A stretch of 64,000 bases of DNA from Streptomyces sp. HmicA12 (GTDB taxonomy: Bacteria > Actinomycetota > Actinomycetes > Streptomycetales > Streptomycetaceae): the NCBI RefSeq assembly GCF_000373565.1, contig NZ_KB891850.1, positions 186,001 to 250,000 on the forward strand, read 5' to 3'. A program made the translations under genes and the position numbers. The notes beneath the pieces are model-generated. The model did not search any database. It worked only from the letters and a program-made list of their open reading frames with translations, and was not told where the DNA came from. Positions 1-8,803 of this stretch are shown one piece after another (position 1 is the first letter of the stretch; each line of letters starts with the position of its first letter).

Positions 1-1641
1 CGGGCCCGCGTCGAGGCCGCCGACCTCCCCGAGAAGGTGCGCGAGGCCGCGGTCAAGGAGATCGACAAGCTGGAGCGGTCCAGCGACCAGTCGCCCGAGG
101 GCTCCTGGATCCGCACCTGGCTCGACACCGTCCTCGAACTCCCGTGGAACGAGCGGACGGAGGACGCCTACGACATCCAGGGCGCCCGGGGCGTCCTGGA
201 CGCGGAGCACTTCGGCCTGGACGACGTGAAGGAGCGGATCACCGAGTACCTGGCCGTGCGCAAGCGGCGCTCCGAGCGCGGACTCGGCGTCGTCGGCGGA
301 CGGCGCGGCGGCGCGGTCCTCGCGCTCGTCGGCCCGCCCGGCGTCGGCAAGACGTCGCTCGGCGAGTCCGTCGCGCACGCCATGGGCCGTAAGTTCGTGC
401 GCGTCGCCCTCGGCGGCGTACGGGACGAGGCCGAGATCCGCGGACACCGCCGTACGTACGTGGGTGCCCTGCCGGGCCGCATCGTCCGGGCGATCAAGGA
501 GGCCGGGTCGATGAACCCGGTGGTCCTCCTCGACGAGATCGACAAGGTGGGATCCGACTTCCGGGGCGACCCGGCGGCGGCGCTCCTCGAGGTCCTCGAC
601 CCCGCCCAGAACCACACCTTCCGTGACCACTACCTGGAGGTCGAACTCGACCTGAGCGACGTGGTGTTCCTCGCCACGGCGAACGTCCTCGAAGCGATCC
701 CCGAGGCGCTGCTCGACCGGATGGAACTCGTCCGGCTCGACGGCTACACCGAGGACGAGAAGGTCGTCATCGCCCGCGACCACCTGCTCCCGCGCCAGCT
801 GGAGCGGGCCGGACTCGCAAAGGGCGAGGTCGCCATCGACGAGGACGCGCTGCGCAGGCTGGCCGGCGAGTACACGCGCGAGGCCGGCGTCCGCAACCTG
901 GAGCGGGCCGTCACCCGGGTGCTCCGCAAGGTCGCGGCGCAGCACGAACTCGGCGAGCGGGAGCTGCCGTTCACCGTCGGCGCGGACGACCTGCGGGCCC
1001 TCGTCGGGCGCCCGCACCACGTCCCCGAGTCGGCGCAGGACCCGGCCGAGCGGCGCACGGCGGTGCCGGGCGTGGCGACCGGCCTCGCGGTGACGGGCGC
1101 CGGGGGTGACGTGCTCTTCGTGGAGGCGTCCCTCGCCGATCCGGAGACGGGCGCGGCGGGCCTGACCCTCACCGGCCAGCTCGGCGACGTCATGAAGGAG
1201 TCCGCCCAGATCGCGCTGAGCTTCCTGCGCTCGCACGGGGCCGAACTGGAGCTGCCCGTCGCCGACCTGAAGGAACGCGGCGCGCACATCCACTTCCCGG
1301 CGGGCGCGGTCCCCAAGGACGGGCCGAGCGCGGGCGTCACGATGACGACGGCTCTCGCCTCGCTGCTGAGCGGGCGCCTGGTCCGTACGGACGTGGCGAT
1401 GACCGGTGAGGTCTCGCTCACCGGGCGGGTGCTGCCGATCGGCGGCGTGAAGCAGAAGCTGCTCGCCGCGCACCGGGCCGGTGTCACGACCGTCATCATC
1501 CCGAAGCGCAACGAGGCGGACCTGGACGACGTCCCGGCCGAGGTCCTGGAGAAGCTGGACGTCCACCCGGTGACGGACGTCCGCCAGGTCCTCGAACTGG
1601 CCCTGGCCCCGGCCGGGGTGGAGGTTCCGGTCGCGGCGTGA
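1..1641 (+). CDS. lon: ATP-dependent protease Lon, C-terminal part (5' end outside window)
   Basis: Lon is a cytoplasmic AAA+ serine protease that degrades misfolded and regulatory proteins. The reading frame is open from base 1, so the N-terminal substrate-binding domain lies upstream of the window. Walker A GPPGVGKT is encoded at 331-354, followed by Walker B VVLLDEID and the sensor region. The protease domain holds the catalytic Ser in KDGPSAG (codon at 1327) and the catalytic Lys in GGVKQK (codon at 1450), giving the Ser-Lys dyad of Lon. The C-terminus is complete, ending in TGA at 1639-1641. A strong hairpin follows, so lon is probably the last gene of its transcript. Identification is secure; only the start is missing. 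Confidence 0.97.
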   Translation, partial: RARVEAADLPEKVREAAVKEIDKLERSSDQSPEGSWIRTWLDTVLELPWNERTEDAYDIQGARGVLDAEHFGLDDVKERITEYLAVRKRRSERGLGVVGGRRGGAVLALVGPPGVGKTSLGESVAHAMGRKFVRVALGGVRDEAEIRGHRRTYVGALPGRIVRAIKEAGSMNPVVLLDEIDKVGSDFRGDPAAALLEVLDPAQNHTFRDHYLEVELDLSDVVFLATANVLEAIPEALLDRMELVRLDGYTEDEKVVIARDHLLPRQLERAGLAKGEVAIDEDALRRLAGEYTREAGVRNLERAVTRVLRKVAAQHELGERELPFTVGADDLRALVGRPHHVPESAQDPAERRTAVPGVATGLAVTGAGGDVLFVEASLADPETGAAGLTLTGQLGDVMKESAQIALSFLRSHGAELELPVADLKERGAHIHFPAGAVPKDGPSAGVTMTTALASLLSGRLVRTDVAMTGEVSLTGRVLPIGGVKQKLLAAHRAGVTTVIIPKRNEADLDDVPAEVLEKLDVHPVTDVRQVLELALAPAGVEVPVAA

Positions 1642-1659
1642 CGGACGGGACCGGACAAG

Positions 1660-1699
1660 CGCCCCTGAGCGCGCGGCTTCGCCGTCGCGTTCAGGGGCG
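1660..1699. terminator. Bidirectional hairpin terminator between lon and the LuxR gene
   Basis: A 14-bp stem pairs 1660-1673 with 1686-1699 (core CGCCCCTGA / TCAGGGGCG, one G-U pair), with a further short stem in the loop. It lies between convergent stop codons and has no long T-run, as is usual for Streptomyces terminators. Confidence 0.7.
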
Positions 1700-1704
1700 T
1701 CCGG

Positions 1705-2718
1705 CTACACGGTCAGCCACCCGCGAAGCGTCGCCTGCACCCCCGCCTGGAAGCGCGTCTGCGCGTTCAGCTTCTGCATGAGGCGGGTGATCCGCCGCCG
1801 CACCGTGTGCACGTGAATGTCGAGGCGGCGCGCGATCGCCTCGTCCTTCAGCCCGGACGCGAGCATGGTCAGCAACTCCCGGTCCTCGTCCGTGGCCCCG
1901 TCCTGCCCGGCGGAGCCGATCGGCACCGCGCGTTCCCACAGCGCGTCGAACAACGGCACCAGCGCGTTGCCGAGCAGTGCGTCACTGACCACCAGCGCCG
2001 ACGCCGTCGGATCCGCCGCGTCGGTCGGCGGAAGCAGCGTGATCCGCCGGTCCACGGTGATGAGCTTGGTGGGCAGATCGGTGCCCACCCGGATCTGCAC
2101 CCCCTGCTCCGCAAGGTCGTTGAGGCCACGGGCCCGGCCGGGAAAACTCAGGCCCTCCCGGTCCACGACCGCCCGCACCCGGGCGCCGCGCCGCGCCGGT
2201 GCGGCCATGTCCAGCGGGGTCGGCATGCCGTCCGGCTGGCTCGAGGCGTAGGGCGGCCGGTCCAGCAGGGACACCTCCTCGCGCGCCGACACCAGCAGCG
2301 CGGCCACCCGCTCACTGATGGCGGGACCGCCGCGCACCGTCTCGATGCCGATCGCGCGCGGGTCCTGGGCCGTGCTCAGCAGCTCTGCCGAGATCCGGTC
2401 GAGCGACCCGGTCAACTCCTCCAACTCGGCGGTTCTGCGCAGCAATTGGGCCTGGCGCAGATGGAGCATGCCGCGCAGCGCGGTCGCCGGGGCGACGGCC
2501 GGCGGCAGGCCGGGCCCCGCGGCGGGCCGGGTGAAGCCGTGCTCGGCGAGCTGGTCGAGGGCCGACGTGACCCGGCGTACCGGCAGAGCGAGGGAGCGGG
2601 CGAGCGCGGCGCGCGACGGATGGTGTCCTGGCTGGTTCAACAGGGCCTCGTAGACCTGGAGTCCGTCGGCCCCGAGCCCGAGAGCCTCCCACTGCGCATC
2701 CACTTCACCCGGTGTCAC
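1705..2718 (-). CDS. TrmB/LuxR-type transcriptional regulator
   Basis: This is a DNA-binding regulator of about 337 aa. The N-terminal third resembles a TrmB-type winged helix (LGADGLQVYEALL near the start). The middle is a sensor-like region without a recognisable receiver domain. The C-terminal 65 residues are a LuxR-type helix-turn-helix (ELLTMLASGLKDEAIARRL, then HTVRRRI). The frame extends upstream to a GTG at 2796, but I prefer the GTG at 2718. The longer version would translate through a pair of ACACAAGT repeats that look regulatory, and the fold starts just after 2718. The gene is divergent from the secreted M4 protease, so it may control that gene or itself (inference). A regulator of the same architecture lies at 14556-15611. 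Confidence 0.8.
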   Translation of the reverse strand: MTPGEVDAQWEALGLGADGLQVYEALLNQPGHHPSRAALARSLALPVRRVTSALDQLAEHGFTRPAAGPGLPPAVAPATALRGMLHLRQAQLLRRTAELEELTGSLDRISAELLSTAQDPRAIGIETVRGGPAISERVAALLVSAREEVSLLDRPPYASSQPDGMPTPLDMAAPARRGARVRAVVDREGLSFPGRARGLNDLAEQGVQIRVGTDLPTKLITVDRRITLLPPTDAADPTASALVVSDALLGNALVPLFDALWERAVPIGSAGQDGATDEDRELLTMLASGLKDEAIARRLDIHVHTVRRRITRLMQKLNAQTRFQAGVQATLRGWLTV

Positions 2719-2748
2719 GGCCGGATTCTCGCCCGATCCGTGCAGGCC

Positions 2749-2772
2749 ACACAAGTGTGCACGTACACAAGT
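2749..2772. promoter_or_regulatory. Direct repeat ACACAAGT x2, candidate operator
   Basis: Two identical 8-mers ACACAAGT at 2749-2756 and 2765-2772 have a 16-bp period, with the palindrome GTGCAC between them. They lie between the LuxR-type gene and the divergent M4 protease gene. The spacing suits a dimer binding the same face of DNA. That this is a binding site is inference. Confidence 0.4.
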
Positions 2773-2869
2773 AGGCACCGGCAACGCATTGTTCACAGCC
2801 CCTCACCGGCATTTGCATGGCCGCATCCGAAATCCGTTCACCCGCCCCTTGGGCAGCGAAGGGAACATC

Positions 2870-5719
2870 GTGCGGACCTCAGCGCGCAGTAGAAGAGCAG
2901 ACAGACCGGGCGGCATAGCCGTCGGCCAGGGAGTGGCGGCGCTGCTCGCGGCCGCCGGGCTCCTGGTGACCGGCGTGACGGCCGCCCACGCGGACACCGC
3001 ACCGGCCGCGGCCACCGCCACCACCCCGGGCAGCGAGACCGACACCCCGTCCCTGGTGACCGGGCTGAAGGAGGCGGCGGCCGGCACCGGCAGCGCCGCC
3101 GACGCCGCCCGCGGCCACCTCAAGGCGAAGAAGAGCCGGTACCACATCGCGGACACCTCGGCGAAGGACCTCACCTCGCTGGGCACGGTCAGCGAGGGCG
3201 GCAAGGAGACGGTCCGCCTCCAGCAGAAGTACAAGGGCGTCGAGGTCCTGGGCGGTCAGTACCTGGTCCGCATGACGAAGAAGGACGGCAGGCGCACCGT
3301 CACCGGCACCTCCGGCAACTACTTCACCGAGCTGAAGCTCGCCTCGGTCGCGCCGAAGGTCTCCGAGAAGACGGCGATCCAGCGCGCGGTCGCCGCCGTC
3401 GCCACCCAGCTCGGCGGCGGTCTGCTGCACGCCCCGGACAAGGGCGCGAAGGCCGGCGGCAAGCAGCTCACCGGCACGGCCGGGGACGTCACCATCCTGC
3501 CGCAGGGCAGCGGCGTGCTCACCCGGCACATCACCGTCACCGGCGTCAGCCCGGCCGACGGGACGCCGGTGCAGCAGGAGGTGTACGTCGACGCGCGCTC
3601 CGGTTTCCCGGTCATGCAGTACAGCTCCATCAAGACGTTCGGCGCGACCGGCACCGGCACCGCCTCCGCAGAGGCGACGGGGGAGGCGCCCGACACCTCG
3701 ACGGCCGCCGCCGACCAGCTCGTCGTCAAGGGCACCGGCACCCGCTACAACGGCGACAAGGTCGAGCTCAACCTGTACAAGGACATCCACGGCGAGCTCC
3801 AGACGATCGACTACAGCCGGCGGACCGCCGCCAACCCGCTCGGCGACATGATCGCCACCTACGACGCCCGCGGCCGTGAGGTCGCCGGTGCGTCCGGCGC
3901 CTGGCCCACCGGCATCAAGACGTTCCGCCCGGCGACGCCCGACCTCGGCACGGAGTACACCGACTCCGGTGCGGTGGACGCCCATTGGGCAGCGGGCAAG
4001 GTCTTCGACTACTACAAGAACCACTTCGGCCGGGACGCCCTCGACGACGAGGGTGGTCCCATCTACTCCCTGGTCGGCGTCGTCGCCAACGGCCAGCCGT
4101 ACAACAACGCCTTCTGGGACGGTCAGAAGATGGTGTACGGCCAGGGCGGTGGCGACTACCGCACCTTCTCCGCGGACACCGACGTCGTCGGCCACGAGAT
4201 GACGCACGGCGTCGTCGAGCACACCGCGAACCTGGTCTACGCGGGCCAGTCCGGCGCCATGAACGAGGCCCTCGCCGACTACTTCGGCAACGCCATCGAC
4301 CTGGAGGCCAACAACGTCTCCATGGACGACCCGGACGCGGGCCTGCTCGGCGAGGACCTGTGCACCACGCTCAGCCCGCGCGAGTGCGCCCTGCGCGACC
4401 TCAACGACGGCAAGACCACGTCGAAGGACTTCATCGGCGTCACCTACCGCGGTGACAACGGCGGCGTGCACCTCAACTCCACGATCTTCTCCGGCGCCCT
4501 GTGGGACATGCGCCAGGACCTCGGCGGCGACCTCGCCGACCAGATCGTCTACCGCGCGCTGTCCGCGTACATGACCCCGCTCGACGGCTTCACCGAGGGC
4601 CGCGCCGCGGTCATCGCCGCCGCGCAGGAACTGGGCGTCACCAAGGCGCAGCTGACCATCGTCAAGCGGTCGTTCGCCGCGCACGGCATCGTGCCCGGCT
4701 GGGAGAAGGCGCTCGGCGTCGACACCGACACGATCCTGTCCAAGGTCAACGTCTTCAACACCGGCGTCGGTGCCGGCGGCGGCAAGTACGCCGTCTCCCG
4801 CTCCAACGAGGACGGCAGCGAGCCGTACTCGGTGTGGCTGGGCAACACCTCCGGCACGGGCGCGCCCCAGTTGATGAGCGCCAACAACGGTGACTACAAC
4901 GTCTACGCGGACACCGACGGCAAGACGGTGGTCTGGGCCGACTACAGCAGCACGGGCATCAAGATCATGGCGCGTCCGGTCAAGGGCGGCGTCGCGAAGG
5001 TGGTCGACGGCATCGGCAGCGACGTCTCCGGGCTCGTCGTGGACGGCGACTACGTCGCCTACACCGCGTTCAACCCGCAGTTCGGCGTCACGAACGTCCG
5101 GTACGTCAACATGAAGACGGGTGCGGTCGGCCTGGTCGACGGCGGCCGTCCCTACAACGTCTCGGGTCTGCCCTCCGTCAAGGACGGCAAGATCGCCTAC
5201 GCCAAGCTGGCCCCCGACGCGAACGGCGACTACGCGCTCGGTGTCGAGGTCTTCGACGGAGCGACCGGCACCAAGACGGCGATGCCCGTCGCCGACGCCG
5301 CCAACACGGTGAGCATCGGCCAGACCGCGATCACAGACGACGGTGTCTTCTGGATCGAGGACAACGACGCCACCGACACCGGCAAGGCCGCGGTGCGCCG
5401 CGCCGACCTCGACGGCTCGCACCCGGTCACCCTCACCCAGGAGGCCGGCGACGACTCGCTGTACGCGTACTCGCTGACCGCCTCGGACGACGCGGTCACC
5501 GTCACCACGCTGCCGCCGGCCACGAGCTGGGCCAACGAGACGCTGCCGAAGCTGGTCCAGCTGGCGCCCGACGGCAAGGGCGGCGCCCAGCGCGTCTCCT
5601 GCAACCGGGGCGACCAGGCCTACGCGGCCGCCGACGAGGGCCAGCGTGTCCTGTGGCTGGACGGCACCACCGGCTACACGAACCTCGTGAAGCGGGACCG
5701 GCCGGCCGGGCGCTGCTGA
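2870..5719 (+). CDS. Secreted M4-family (thermolysin-like) metalloprotease
   Basis: This is an extracellular zinc endopeptidase made as a preproprotein of 949 aa. The start is GTG 2870, preceded by GAAGGGA about 7 nt upstream; the open frame back to 2789 lacks a ribosome site. An Arg-rich n-region and a hydrophobic core end near TAAHA (about residue 41), giving a signal peptide. An FTP-like propeptide follows at about residues 80-290. The catalytic domain carries HEMTH (His442) and the third zinc ligand Glu466 in NEALAD, the Gluzincin arrangement of M4. After about residue 615 there are roughly 330 extra residues of Gly/Asp/Val-rich beta-type repeats (DGKTVVWADY, DGDYVAYTAF), resembling propeller blades and absent from classical thermolysin. 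The gene stands alone between two hairpins. Confidence 0.93.
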   Translation: MRTSARSRRADRPGGIAVGQGVAALLAAAGLLVTGVTAAHADTAPAAATATTPGSETDTPSLVTGLKEAAAGTGSAADAARGHLKAKKSRYHIADTSAKDLTSLGTVSEGGKETVRLQQKYKGVEVLGGQYLVRMTKKDGRRTVTGTSGNYFTELKLASVAPKVSEKTAIQRAVAAVATQLGGGLLHAPDKGAKAGGKQLTGTAGDVTILPQGSGVLTRHITVTGVSPADGTPVQQEVYVDARSGFPVMQYSSIKTFGATGTGTASAEATGEAPDTSTAAADQLVVKGTGTRYNGDKVELNLYKDIHGELQTIDYSRRTAANPLGDMIATYDARGREVAGASGAWPTGIKTFRPATPDLGTEYTDSGAVDAHWAAGKVFDYYKNHFGRDALDDEGGPIYSLVGVVANGQPYNNAFWDGQKMVYGQGGGDYRTFSADTDVVGHEMTHGVVEHTANLVYAGQSGAMNEALADYFGNAIDLEANNVSMDDPDAGLLGEDLCTTLSPRECALRDLNDGKTTSKDFIGVTYRGDNGGVHLNSTIFSGALWDMRQDLGGDLADQIVYRALSAYMTPLDGFTEGRAAVIAAAQELGVTKAQLTIVKRSFAAHGIVPGWEKALGVDTDTILSKVNVFNTGVGAGGGKYAVSRSNEDGSEPYSVWLGNTSGTGAPQLMSANNGDYNVYADTDGKTVVWADYSSTGIKIMARPVKGGVAKVVDGIGSDVSGLVVDGDYVAYTAFNPQFGVTNVRYVNMKTGAVGLVDGGRPYNVSGLPSVKDGKIAYAKLAPDANGDYALGVEVFDGATGTKTAMPVADAANTVSIGQTAITDDGVFWIEDNDATDTGKAAVRRADLDGSHPVTLTQEAGDDSLYAYSLTASDDAVTVTTLPPATSWANETLPKLVQLAPDGKGGAQRVSCNRGDQAYAAADEGQRVLWLDGTTGYTNLVKRDRPAGRC

Positions 5720-5739
5720 CCGACCCACCCGCACACGAC

Positions 5740-5775
5740 AGCGGCCGGACTCCGAGTGGGGGGAGCCCGGCCGCT
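5740..5775. terminator. Hairpin terminator between protease and lysozyme genes
   Basis: The inverted repeat AGCGGCCGG(a)CTCC ... GGAG(c)CCGGCCGCT spans 5740-5775, with about a 13-bp stem and an 8-nt loop. It is placed between two convergent genes and probably serves both. Confidence 0.7.
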
Positions 5776-5804
5776 GTTCCTCGTACGCTCCGTGCGGGGC
5801 GGGC

Positions 5805-6626
5805 TCAGCCGTTGGCGAGCGCCTGGACGCGGTCGAGCGCGCCGTTGAACTTGTCGTGGTCACCGACGGTCGGGCCCGACGAGGTGTACTGCCACATCGT
5901 CTGGACACCCCAGCCGGCCGGCAGCGTGCCCACGGCGGAGGCGTACCGGGCGATCCACAGCGGGTTGGTGGTGCCGAACGCGGCGGAGTTGCCGGTGCAC
6001 TCGGTCCACCAGCTCGTGGCGGTGTAGATCACCGCGTCACGCCCGGTGCGCGCCTTGTACGTGTTCACGAAGTCCCGGATCCAGGACACCATCCCGGCGG
6101 CCGTCTTGCCGTAGCAGGAGGCGCCGTAGGGGTTCCACTCGATGTCGAGCACGCCCGGCAGCGTCTTGCCGTCCTTCGACCAGCCGCCCCCGTGGTCCAC
6201 GAAGTAGTTGGCCTGGGTGGCGCCGCTCGTCGTGTCCGGGGTCGCGAAGTGGTAAGCGCCGCGGATCATGCCCACGTTGTACGAGCCGTTGTACTGCTGC
6301 GCGAAGTACGGGTTCGTGTAGTACGTGCCCTCGGTGGCCTTGGTGTAGGCCCACTTCACGCCGCTGCTCCACAGCGTCGACCAGGCCACGTTGCCCTGGT
6401 GGCCGCTGACGTCGACGCCCTCGGTCTGGGTGACCCTGCCGACCGGGCCCTGGCCGGTGTCGCCGTCGTGCGCGGCCACCCCCATGCCCAGGTGTGCCTC
6501 ACCCCGGGCGGGGACGTCGTCGGCCTGCGCGGCACTCGGCAGGGTGAACAGGAGGGACAGCGCGGCGAGCAGGGCGCCGGCCGCGAAGCGGCGGCGTCGG
6601 GGGGTTCCGGGTCTGTGCACGGGCAT
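5805..6626 (-). CDS. Secreted GH25 lysozyme (N-acetylmuramidase)
   Basis: This enzyme hydrolyses the MurNAc-GlcNAc bond of peptidoglycan outside the cell. The protein has 273 aa. The ATG at 6626 is preceded by GGAGG seven bases upstream, which decides the start against upstream in-frame codons that run through a tandem repeat. The signal peptide has an RRRR n-region, a Leu/Ala core and an AQA cleavage site near residue 35. The GH25 fold begins at GVDVSGHQG (Asp72) and carries the catalytic DIEWNPYG (Asp161, Glu163). The C-terminus has no added wall-binding domain. It is convergent with the M4 protease, and both products are secreted, which suggests a degradative or predatory role (inference). 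Confidence 0.93.
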   Translation of the reverse strand: MPVHRPGTPRRRRFAAGALLAALSLLFTLPSAAQADDVPARGEAHLGMGVAAHDGDTGQGPVGRVTQTEGVDVSGHQGNVAWSTLWSSGVKWAYTKATEGTYYTNPYFAQQYNGSYNVGMIRGAYHFATPDTTSGATQANYFVDHGGGWSKDGKTLPGVLDIEWNPYGASCYGKTAAGMVSWIRDFVNTYKARTGRDAVIYTATSWWTECTGNSAAFGTTNPLWIARYASAVGTLPAGWGVQTMWQYTSSGPTVGDHDKFNGALDRVQALANG

Positions 6627-6675
6627 TGCATGCCTCCGAGGGCCTCGTGGGGGACCAGCGCGTCGCTGATCGGGG

Positions 6676-6727
6676 GACCTGTGCTGTGGGGACCTGTGCT
6701 GTGGTGACCTGTGCTGTGGTGACCTGT
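6676..6727. repeat. 15-bp tandem repeat, about 3.5 copies, upstream of lysozyme
   Basis: The unit GACCTGTGCTGTGGT is repeated at 6676-6690, 6691-6705 and 6706-6720, with a partial copy to 6727. The first unit differs only in its last base. It sits 50-100 bp upstream of the lysozyme start, where promoter or activator sites would lie. Confidence 0.85.
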
Positions 6728-6913
6728 CGACATGTCGCCGTGACGATGCTGGTGTGGACATGCCATGCATGACGCTACGCATGTAGACCTGGGGGAGGGA
6801 AGAGGGCCAGGGTGCTGCCGTTGGTCTACTCCTGCGAAATACTGACGGAGCTGCGGTAATGGCGGCGATTGGCGAAAACTTTCAGATTCGGGAAACCCGG
6901 GGAAACTCTGACC

Positions 6914-7432
6914 ATGGGTGCTGACGTGCACGAAGACGGGAACGGCCGGCGGCAGGGCGCGGAACGCGATGCGAATTCCGAGCCCGCTCCGACTGGTGTG
7001 GACCACGAATTCCTGGCCCTGGAGCGGGAGTTGACGGTCTTCCTGCGCCGCGCCCGGGCCTCCTCCGGCGAGATGGCCCGCGAGGTCCACCCCGACCTGG
7101 AACCGGCCGCGTACGGACTCCTGGTGCGCCTGGAGGAGTGCGGCGCGCAGCGGGCCACCGAACTCGCCGCGTACATCGGCGTCGGCAAGGCGACCATGAG
7201 CCGCCAGCTGCGCGCCCTGGAGGACCTCGGCTTCCTCTCCCGCGAACCCGACCCGGCGGACGGCCGCGCCTGGCTCGTCTCCCTCACGGAACGCGGCCGC
7301 GAGAACTTCCGCCAGGTGCGGGATGCCCGGCGGATGCGGTACGTGCGGCAGCTGGCGGGGTGGGACCGGCTGGAGGTCGCCGAACTGGCGCGGCTGCTGC
7401 ATCAGTTGAACGCGGGGGCCGAGCAGGCTTAG
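6914..7432 (+). CDS. MarR-family transcriptional regulator
   Basis: This is a winged-helix regulator of about 172 aa. The MarR core is clear: FLALERELTVFLRRAR, then the HTH ATELAAYIGVGKATMSRQL, the wing SREPDPADGRAWLV and the helix LTERGRENF. I take ATG 6914 as the start. An in-frame TTG at 6869 would add 15 residues that look like leader sequence and overlap the near-palindrome GAAAACTTTC, a plausible operator. The gene is divergent from the lysozyme, with about 290 bp shared between them. Its target is unknown. Confidence 0.85.
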   Translation: MGADVHEDGNGRRQGAERDANSEPAPTGVDHEFLALERELTVFLRRARASSGEMAREVHPDLEPAAYGLLVRLEECGAQRATELAAYIGVGKATMSRQLRALEDLGFLSREPDPADGRAWLVSLTERGRENFRQVRDARRMRYVRQLAGWDRLEVAELARLLHQLNAGAEQA

Positions 7433-7596
7433 GCCGTTTCTGATGGCTCTTGGGCGACCGCCGGGGAGATCGTCGGCGCAATGGAGGCTGCCACTCGATG
7501 CGCCGGCCGCCTCGGCGAGCACTCTCGTGACAGCCTCCCGACGTTTCAAGAGCCGTCAGAAGCACCCCAGCCCCGTCGGGCTCGCCGTCTCGGGGT

Positions 7597-7657
7597 TCCG
7601 CCCCGGACCCCGCTCCTCAATCGCCGGAGGGGCTTGATTGCGGCCGCAGGGGCTTGA
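7597..7657. repeat. Streptomyces-type intergenic repeat downstream of PP2C gene
   Basis: The segment contains CGCTCCTCAATCGCCGGAGG, a motif I recognise as scattered between genes in many Streptomyces genomes. AGGGGCTTGA occurs twice at a 20-bp period (7628-7637 and 7648-7657). It lies between convergent genes and may help termination. The function is not established. Confidence 0.6.
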
Positions 7658-7661
7658 ACGG

Positions 7662-8450
7662 CTACAACTCGACGTACACCAGCGACGCGTCGTCGTGGGT
7701 CTTGCTCCGCCGCAGGTACGTACGGTCCTGCGCGTCCGCGTCCTCCAGGGCCCGGACGCGGGCCACCGTCGCCTCCGCGCCCTCCTTGCGCACGAGCGTG
7801 AACAGGTCCGCCCAGTCGCCCTCGCGGAACTTCTCCACCCAGCGCGTCACCCCGTCGGTCATCGCGGCCAGTGCCCGGACCTCGGTGCGCGCGAGGGTGC
7901 CGGTCACCGCCCTGTCCACGACGGTGGGATCCGCGGCCGCCGTGAAGAAGCCGCCCTCCTTGTTCCGTACGGTCGCGTCGGCCACCTCGGCCGAGACCAG
8001 GCCGGCGCGCGGCAGCCGGTCCAGGCGGTCGTCGAGCAGGGCGCGGACGGTGCCGTCGGGGGCCTCGGTGAGCAACACCGAGTCGGACAGCACCAGATAC
8101 TCGACCCGCGCCGCGTCCCAACGCGCGAGCACGACGGTTGCCTGAGGCGTACGCGGGTGAGAAAGGTCACAAGTTGAACGATGTGCGTCGGCGGTGCGGA
8201 CGATCGCGGCCGCGAGGGCATCACGCAACGTCATATCCCGCCGTGAAGCGGACAGTTCGGCCAGCGCGCCGCCGAGCCGGGCGGTGAACCAGGGGACGGA
8301 ATGCAGACAGCCGTCATCCGTGGCCGGAGGGGTGACACCGTCGAGGACGACCAGAGATCCGCCCTGCCCGGAGGCCGGAAGCCCTACCGATGCGTAGTCC
8401 TCGTTCGGGCGGGCGGGGTCGCCGGGTTCGGTGGTCAGTTCGATGCGCAT
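7662..8450 (-). CDS. PP2C-type serine/threonine phosphatase domain protein
   Basis: This is a cytoplasmic protein of about 262 aa with the PP2C (PPM) pattern: PNEDYASV near the N-terminus, VVLDGVTPP, LSDSVLL, AAMTDGVTRW and a final THDDASLVYVEL. The Asp residues of the DGV, TDG and DDAS motifs match the metal-binding positions of the fold. It has no membrane segment and no PAS or GAF sensor domain. The start is ATG 8450; GTG 8465, with GAAGGG only three bases upstream, is possible. There is no kinase or anti-sigma partner next to it, so its substrate cannot be inferred. It is divergent from the conservon operon. Confidence 0.8.
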   Translation of the reverse strand: MRIELTTEPGDPARPNEDYASVGLPASGQGGSLVVLDGVTPPATDDGCLHSVPWFTARLGGALAELSASRRDMTLRDALAAAIVRTADAHRSTCDLSHPRTPQATVVLARWDAARVEYLVLSDSVLLTEAPDGTVRALLDDRLDRLPRAGLVSAEVADATVRNKEGGFFTAAADPTVVDRAVTGTLARTEVRALAAMTDGVTRWVEKFREGDWADLFTLVRKEGAEATVARVRALEDADAQDRTYLRRSKTHDDASLVYVEL

Positions 8451-8803
8451 TCGGCCAGTCTGCACGAGCCCTTCACAGGTGTGGCGGAGCTCGGCGGGTT
8501 GGCCTGTACCAGCAGGTCACGTGCCGGTTTTGCGGCGGAATGATCAACTCCGGTGAAGGGTGGCGGGGCATCTTGCCAAAGCCTGTGAAAGACGTCCAAC
8601 CGGCGCACCGCGGGCGGGTCGTGCCCGTGTCGGGGGAACTTGCCCCTCAACTCCCCGTCGATGTTCACTCCTTCGGGTGGCGGGCGAGGTGATGTGCGCC
8701 CCCTGCCCACCGGCACTGGAATGGTCAGGAGCCATGCCAGAGGGGCGCAAGTGTTGACGGATCGTCATCCGGGCCCATGGGTAGTGGGTAGGACGAGTCA
8801 GGA
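8451..8803. other. Intergenic region between PP2C gene and conservon
   Basis: No credible gene is visible in these 353 bases. A TTGACG at 8754-8759 could be a -35 element for cvnA, but no good -10 stands at 17 bases. TAGTGG (8782) and TAGGAC (8789) are too far downstream. The promoter assignment stays open. Confidence 0.4.

Noticed and set aside
2879..5908. Minus-strand open frame of about 1000 codons opposite the M4 protease
   Set aside because: Its product is a low-complexity Val/Arg/Gly/Asp mirror of a GC-rich gene; the plus strand encodes a clear metalloprotease with signal peptide and zinc motifs.
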